Assembly (NCBI GenBank): GCA_026987855.1
Contig: JALSMD010000103.1
Location: forward strand, 1 to 9,260
Direction of reading: 5' to 3'
From: Candidatus Falkowiibacteriota bacterium
GTDB lineage: Bacteria; Patescibacteriota; Patescibacteriia; Patescibacteriales; JALSMD01
DNA length: 9,260 nucleotides
The position numbers and the translations under genes are program-made. Of this stretch, positions 6,406-9,260 are shown in pieces; position 1 is the stretch's first letter, and the number at the start of each line of letters is the position of its first letter. The notes beneath the pieces were generated by a model that saw only the letters and a program-made list of their open reading frames with translations, searched no databases and was not told the origin of the DNA.

Positions 6406-6412
6406 TAATATT

Positions 6413-6907
6413 ATGAGAGCACTAGATATAAAACATCCAAGAGAAGAAAAAACTTTAATAATCATTAAGCCAGATGCCTTAAACAGAAGTTTGGTAGGAG
6501 AAATTATTAGTCGTTTTGAGCGTAAAGGTTTAAAAATTGTCGGCATTAAAATGATTCAATTATCAGATGAAATCTTAAAAGAACATTATGCGCATTTGGC
6601 TGATAAACCATTTTTCCCCCGTATTGCTAAATTTATGAAATCTTGGCCAGTGATTGTTATGGTTTTGGAAGGTTTAGAAGCAGTTGAAAGCGTCCGTTTA
6701 ATTACAGGCGATACTTTAGGCCGAAAAGCAGACGCTGGCACCATTCGTGGTGATTTTTCTATGAGTATTCAAGCAAATATTGTTCATGCTTCTGACTCTG
6801 TTGAAAATGCTAAGAAAGAAATAAAGAGATTCTTTAAAGATGATGAGCTATTTAAGTGGGAGAGACTAGACTTGGAAGTTCTTTATGCTGAAGATGAAAG
6901 AGAGTAG
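6413..6907 (+). CDS. ndk: Nucleoside diphosphate kinase
   Basis: This enzyme transfers the gamma phosphate between nucleoside di- and triphosphates by a phosphohistidine intermediate, and so supplies NTPs and dNTPs. The family core begins with EEKTLIIIKPDALNR, followed by VGEIISRFERKGLKIVGIK. GTIRGDFS and the active-site phrase NIVHASDS follow, where the histidine is the catalytic residue (residue 125 counted from this start). I chose ATG 6413, giving 164 residues. The in-frame ATG at 6383 would add ten residues without family resemblance and lies inside a hairpin. The protein is still somewhat longer than the common 130-150 residues because of a short N-terminal lead (MRALDIKHPR) and an extended C-terminus. 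Confidence 0.93.
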   Translation: MRALDIKHPREEKTLIIIKPDALNRSLVGEIISRFERKGLKIVGIKMIQLSDEILKEHYAHLADKPFFPRIAKFMKSWPVIVMVLEGLEAVESVRLITGDTLGRKADAGTIRGDFSMSIQANIVHASDSVENAKKEIKRFFKDDELFKWERLDLEVLYAEDERE

Positions 6908-7041
6908 TTTTTAATGGTGTAGTTGTTAATACTCATCAAGTTACAAAGTATAAATAAAATAAAAATTTATTTTTCATTATTTAATAATTTATTTTTTTAT
7001 CTTTTTTTGCACATAGCAAATAAAGATAAAAATATAAAAGT

Positions 7042-8061
7042 ATGTCTCAAGAAAAATTTGCTTATTCTAGAGAGGCAGCCAAAATTACTTTAGATAAAGT
7101 TTCTTCTTGGGAAGAATTAAATGCGGCTGTTTTAGAGGAAGGAAAACAAAAATTCGCGGAAAAAACAAGAGAGTTATGGAATGATTTTGCTGTATCAGGC
7201 GTATTAGTTTTTGATAAAGAAAAAGGAGAAAGAGTATTAAAGCCGTTCACTGACTTAGATGGTAACGTTACTTTAGGAATCTTAAAGAAGGCCGGAATTG
7301 ATATTAGCAACTTAACATATGTAAAACCGGGGGAGTCGGTAGAAGGAGCTATTAATTTGGATACAGGAGATCAATTTGGTGTTGTTTATAACGAAGATAC
7401 CTATACAGCTTATTTTGACCATCATAAGAAGGGTGTTGATAAAATAACTTCAACTGCCGAAATTATGTATAAAACAATGGTGGATTTAGGGATGATTAAT
7501 AAGTCAGATGAAATGGATAGAGTGGTTGAATTTGTGACTAAAATTGATAATCGTCAGTATCCACCCGAAGAATTTTTGCGTAGCGCTAAAACTTTACTGG
7601 GATTACAAAGAAGTGTAAAATTTGAACAGTTAGTTAATTATTTTAAAGATCATAAATCTCCTACCGATGAATTAACTCCTGATGAATGGGAGAAATATGG
7701 ACTTAAAGAAGCAGCTGAAAGACAACAAAGGATAGTCGATGAAGCAATGGCAAAATTGGCTGAAATGGAAAAAGAAGGTAAGGTTGTTGACACTTCTTAC
7801 GGCAGTTTAGTAATAAATGAAAATAATGAATTAAAGGTTGGCTCTTCAGCTGCTTATGTTAGGCATGACGGTATTATTAATATTAGTCCGGGAAAAAGTT
7901 TTGCTATAACATTAAGAGATAAAGAATTAGATGAGAATAAATTACGAGAGAAACTAGGAGATAAATTTCAAGGTAAGATTATTAGAGGTAAAATGTGGAT
8001 TTATAATGATAAAGAGCCACTAAAATTAAGTTTAGATGAGATTATAGATGCTTTGAAATAA
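7042..8061 (+). CDS. Divergent DHH-superfamily phosphoesterase-like protein
   Basis: The middle of this 339-residue protein carries the four metal-binding motifs of DHH phosphoesterases in correct order: DLDGN (D71, D73), LDTG (D107), FDHH (D126, H127, H128) followed by STAEIMYKTMVDLG as in RecJ-like enzymes, and KIDN (D169). This suggests a Mn2+-dependent hydrolase of a phosphodiester in an oligonucleotide, cyclic dinucleotide or similar molecule. The N-terminal 60 residues are a charged helical lead. Residues about 210-250 form a highly charged helix. The C-terminal 90 residues (including YVRHDGIINISPGKSFAITL) lack the glycine-rich GGGH-type motif of a normal DHHA1 domain. The gene stands alone, with 134 AT-rich bp before it and no Shine-Dalgarno. 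The substrate cannot be told from sequence. Superfamily call fairly secure, function open. Confidence 0.72.
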   Translation: MSQEKFAYSREAAKITLDKVSSWEELNAAVLEEGKQKFAEKTRELWNDFAVSGVLVFDKEKGERVLKPFTDLDGNVTLGILKKAGIDISNLTYVKPGESVEGAINLDTGDQFGVVYNEDTYTAYFDHHKKGVDKITSTAEIMYKTMVDLGMINKSDEMDRVVEFVTKIDNRQYPPEEFLRSAKTLLGLQRSVKFEQLVNYFKDHKSPTDELTPDEWEKYGLKEAAERQQRIVDEAMAKLAEMEKEGKVVDTSYGSLVINENNELKVGSSAAYVRHDGIINISPGKSFAITLRDKELDENKLREKLGDKFQGKIIRGKMWIYNDKEPLKLSLDEIIDALK

Positions 8062-8101
8062 AAATTTTAGGAGAATTTTTTACCCCAGACATTTTTTAAA
8101 A

Positions 8102-8131
8102 AAGAAAAATATTTTCTTGTTATTATTTTTA
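8102..8131 (+). terminator. Weak AT-rich terminator candidate after the DHH-like gene
   Basis: AAGAAAA (8102-8108) pairs with TTTTCTT (8112-8118) around a 3-nt loop and is followed by a T-rich tract. The stem has a single G-C pair, so efficiency is doubtful. No better terminator is visible after the stop at 8061. Confidence 0.3.
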
Positions 8132-8208
8132 TTATTTTTGACTATTGATAGTTTATAAATTAGATAGGTACGATATTCCTAAATAATTTTAATAGATTTT
8201 CGTTTTTG

Positions 8209-8237
8209 TTGACAAAAAAATAATTTCTTGTTAAAAT
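8209..8237 (+). promoter_or_regulatory. Consensus promoter of the structured leader and the 120-residue gene
   Basis: TTGACA (8209-8214) and TAAAAT (8232-8237) are separated by exactly 17 bp. Predicted transcription start is near 8244, which leaves a leader of about 190 nt before the gene at 8436. No other promoter-like pair lies between here and that gene. Confidence 0.75.
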
Positions 8238-8261
8238 TTATTAAAAATAAAAAAAACAAGA

Positions 8262-8351
8262 ATGAACAAAGCCATCCAAACAATTTACAGCACAATTATT
8301 ATTGCTATTATTATAGCAATTATTGTGCCTTGTTTGGGCGGCTTTAATTAG
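8262..8351 (+). CDS. Possible 29-residue isoleucine-rich leader peptide or small membrane peptide
   Basis: The ORF starts with ATG 8262, about 18 nt after the predicted transcription start, and ends with TAG 8349-8351. Ten of its 29 residues are isoleucine. Residues 11-22 (TIIIAIIIAIIV) would span a membrane, followed by PCLGGFN. It covers pairing segments 1 and 2 of the leader, with the isoleucine codons lying between them. A ribosome slowed there would expose segment 2. There is no Shine-Dalgarno, as for most genes here. Much of the isoleucine run comes from an AT-rich palindrome, so the ORF may be an accident of a hairpin. It could be a leader peptide, a membrane peptide or not translated. 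Confidence 0.4.
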   Translation: MNKAIQTIYSTIIIAIIIAIIVPCLGGFN

Positions 8352-8382
8352 ATTAATTATAAAAAGTTCAAGTTAAGATAGA

Positions 8383-8409
8383 AAAGCCGCCCAGAAGGGC
8401 GGCTTTAAA
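8383..8409 (+). terminator. GC-rich hairpin, possible conditional terminator
   Basis: AAAGCCGCCC (8383-8392) and GGGCGGCTTT (8397-8406) pair perfectly around AGAA. It resembles an intrinsic terminator but has a short T tract. It lies between the only visible promoter and the gene at 8436, so if it terminates, it must do so conditionally. Confidence 0.5.
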
Positions 8410-8419
8410 ATTTACAAAA

Positions 8420-8428
8420 AAAGGAGGG
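8420..8428 (+). promoter_or_regulatory. Very strong Shine-Dalgarno of the 120-residue gene
   Basis: AAAGGAGGG ends 7 nt before ATG 8436, ideal spacing. It lies just after the 3:4 hairpin and is not sequestered by it. Confidence 0.85.
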
Positions 8429-8435
8429 TAATAAA

Positions 8436-8798
8436 ATGGTTCATTATAACAACTTGTCTTACAATGATGATTTAAAGCGCTTCTTAAAAGAAACACTTTC
8501 TAGAGAAAAGTCGTTTTATTGTTATGTTTATTATTTAGAAGAAAATGAAGTAATACTGTATAGTAAAAAAAGTATTAGAAGCAGTATAGATGTTGATGAC
8601 TTATGTTGTTTAGTGGCCGGCGCCGAGTCTCTTTATCGAGACAATATTTTTCTTGTTATTTCTTTGGTTGCAAATTTAAGTAAAGACATCTTAGCTTTAA
8701 TAAACACAGAAGATGTTATTTTTTTGGAGAAACACAAAAATATCAAAATACTGAAATTAACAGACAAAAAATTAGATGCCAAGGAATTGTTTTTTTAG
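8436..8798 (+). CDS. Unrecognised 120-residue protein under leader control
   Basis: I recognise no family. The protein is probably soluble and mixed alpha/beta. An N-terminal helical part (residues 8-24, YNDDLKRFLKETLSREK) precedes strand-like segments (YCYVYYLEENEVILYSK), a cysteine pair (DDLCCLV, about 54-60), a hydrophobic stretch (about 69-88) and a lysine-rich C-terminus ending in LFF. There is no signal peptide and no obvious catalytic motif. The coding frame is credible because a perfect ribosome binding site precedes it, a strong terminator follows 13 bp after the stop, and the transcript has a consensus promoter and a structured leader. This arrangement is that of a tightly regulated single gene. 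Frequent charged residues and the small size would fit an adaptor or stress-related protein, but that is a guess. Confidence 0.75.
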   Translation: MVHYNNLSYNDDLKRFLKETLSREKSFYCYVYYLEENEVILYSKKSIRSSIDVDDLCCLVAGAESLYRDNIFLVISLVANLSKDILALINTEDVIFLEKHKNIKILKLTDKKLDAKELFF

Positions 8799-8810
8799 GT
8801 TATATAAATC

Positions 8811-8839
8811 GCCCCGTTAGTTAACGGGGTTGTTTTTTT
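8811..8839 (+). terminator. Rho-independent terminator after the 120-residue gene
   Basis: CCCCGTT (8812-8818) pairs perfectly with AACGGGG (8823-8829) around AGTT and is followed by TTG and seven T. A textbook intrinsic terminator, which closes the transcript begun at about 8244. Confidence 0.93.
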
Positions 8840-8890
8840 GTAAAAATAAAGATAAAATTTTAATAGCACTAAGTATTTATTAACAAATAA

Positions 8891-9260
8891 ATGATTAAAA
8901 AAAGTGTTGATATAAAAAATTCGCGAGTTTTTTACTACCAAAGCGATGACTACAATCCTAATGGATGCTTAGTTTTTTTGCATGGCTGGGGAGCAAATAT
9001 TGAAATTTTTAAACCTGTTTTAGAGAAATGTAATAATTATATTGATCTTGATCTGCCGTGTTTTGGGTTGAATAAAAATATAGAAGATAAAGACTGGGAT
9101 ATTTTTAAATATGTTGATTTTTTGAAAAATTTTTTAGAAGAATTAAATATTAAGGACCCAATTTTAGTGGGGCATTCTTTTGGAGGTGCTATTGTGGCTA
9201 AATATTGTTCTTTGGGAGGGAGAGCGAAAAAGATTGTGTTGGTGTCTAGCGCCGGCATCC
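8891..9260 (+). CDS. Alpha/beta hydrolase (3' end beyond the window)
   Basis: The frame opens at ATG 8891 and is still open after 123 codons at the window edge. The fold is clear: a beta strand leading to the oxyanion phrase VFLHGWGAN (residues 28-36), then DLDLPCFGLN (52-61), and the nucleophile elbow GHSFGG (94-99) with S96 as the expected nucleophile. IVLVSSAGI follows, as in many family members. The catalytic acid and histidine lie beyond the window. Enzymes of this type hydrolyse esters, amides, lactones or epoxides, and the substrate cannot be inferred. No signal peptide is seen, so it is probably cytoplasmic. No Shine-Dalgarno precedes the start. A poor promoter-like pair (TTGTAA 8838, TAATAG 8861) lies just after the preceding terminator. 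Confidence 0.9.
   Translation, partial: MIKKSVDIKNSRVFYYQSDDYNPNGCLVFLHGWGANIEIFKPVLEKCNNYIDLDLPCFGLNKNIEDKDWDIFKYVDFLKNFLEELNIKDPILVGHSFGGAIVAKYCSLGGRAKKIVLVSSAGI

Larger units (their letters stand above)
8245..8435 (+). promoter_or_regulatory. Attenuator-like structured mRNA leader with four alternative pairing segments
   Basis: The leader contains segment 1 (8268-8277), segment 2 (8336-8345), segment 3 (8383-8392) and segment 4 (8397-8406). Segments 2 and 4 are the same 10-mer, GGGCGGCTTT. Segment 3 is its exact complement, and segment 1 is a near complement. Pairing 1:2 extends to 16 bp (8268-8283 with 8330-8345, one mismatch, one wobble), with two inner stems: 8290-8296 with 8322-8328 and 8301-8308 with 8313-8320. 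Pairing 2:3 can extend to 13 bp. Pairing 3:4 is a perfect 10-bp GC-rich hairpin with an AGAA loop. The topology is that of a classic attenuator. Only three T residues from the stem and then AAAATTT follow 3:4, so its termination strength is uncertain. The pairings are read directly; the regulatory role is inferred. Confidence 0.5.

Noticed and set aside
6383..6412. Upstream ATG as the ndk start
   Set aside because: The ten extra residues do not resemble the family, and the codon is within a hairpin. ATG 6413 fits better, although neither has a Shine-Dalgarno.
6908..7041. Promoter or terminator in the gap before the DHH-like gene
   Set aside because: Inverted AT repeats such as AAATAAA/TTTATTT and loose TTG...TATAAA pairs exist, but none has good spacing or GC content, so nothing is annotated.

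Overview
This is an AT-rich, gene-dense window. It looks like chromosomal DNA from a small-genome uncultivated bacterium, most plausibly a Patescibacteria/CPR lineage. The assignment rests on short intergenic gaps, mostly absent Shine-Dalgarno sequences, a four-helix-bundle ORF inside an operon, an N-terminally extended nucleoside diphosphate kinase and several proteins of no familiar family. It is an inference, not proof. No internal UGA needs reassignment, and fcl ends in TGA, so the ordinary bacterial code fits.

Left block (1-4434, minus strand). This reads as one operon in the order excisionase-like HTH regulator, gmd, fcl, wzm-type permease, four-helix-bundle ORF, wzt-type ATPase (cut by the window edge). 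Gmd and Fcl convert GDP-mannose to GDP-L-fucose. The ABC-2 permease and the ATPase, which carries the start of a Wzt-like C-terminal domain, form an exporter for a finished surface polysaccharide, presumably one containing fucose or another deoxyhexose. A near-consensus promoter precedes the HTH gene, and its -35 box lies in 10-bp phased repeats that could be the regulator's operator. The four-helix-bundle ORF splits the permease and ATPase genes. It is bordered by imperfect inverted repeats, as in the intervening sequences of 23S rRNA genes.

Middle block (4435-6907, plus strand). A divergent promoter drives a 386-residue protein with a GAF-like N-terminus, a histidine-kinase-like dimerisation helix and a degenerate, shortened ATPase part, followed by a strong terminator. 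A single-domain response regulator with its own promoter comes next, then ndk. Short hairpins or repeats sit just before several start codons that lack a Shine-Dalgarno sequence.

Right block (7042-9260, plus strand). A divergent DHH-superfamily phosphoesterase-like gene is followed by a 374-bp gap, then an unrecognised 120-residue protein with a very strong ribosome binding site and a terminator, and then the start of an alpha/beta hydrolase gene cut by the window edge. The gap is the most striking part. After a consensus promoter it holds a 29-codon ORF very rich in isoleucine and four segments that can pair 1:2, 2:3 or 3:4. That is the topology of a transcription attenuator with a leader peptide, upstream of a gene of unknown function.
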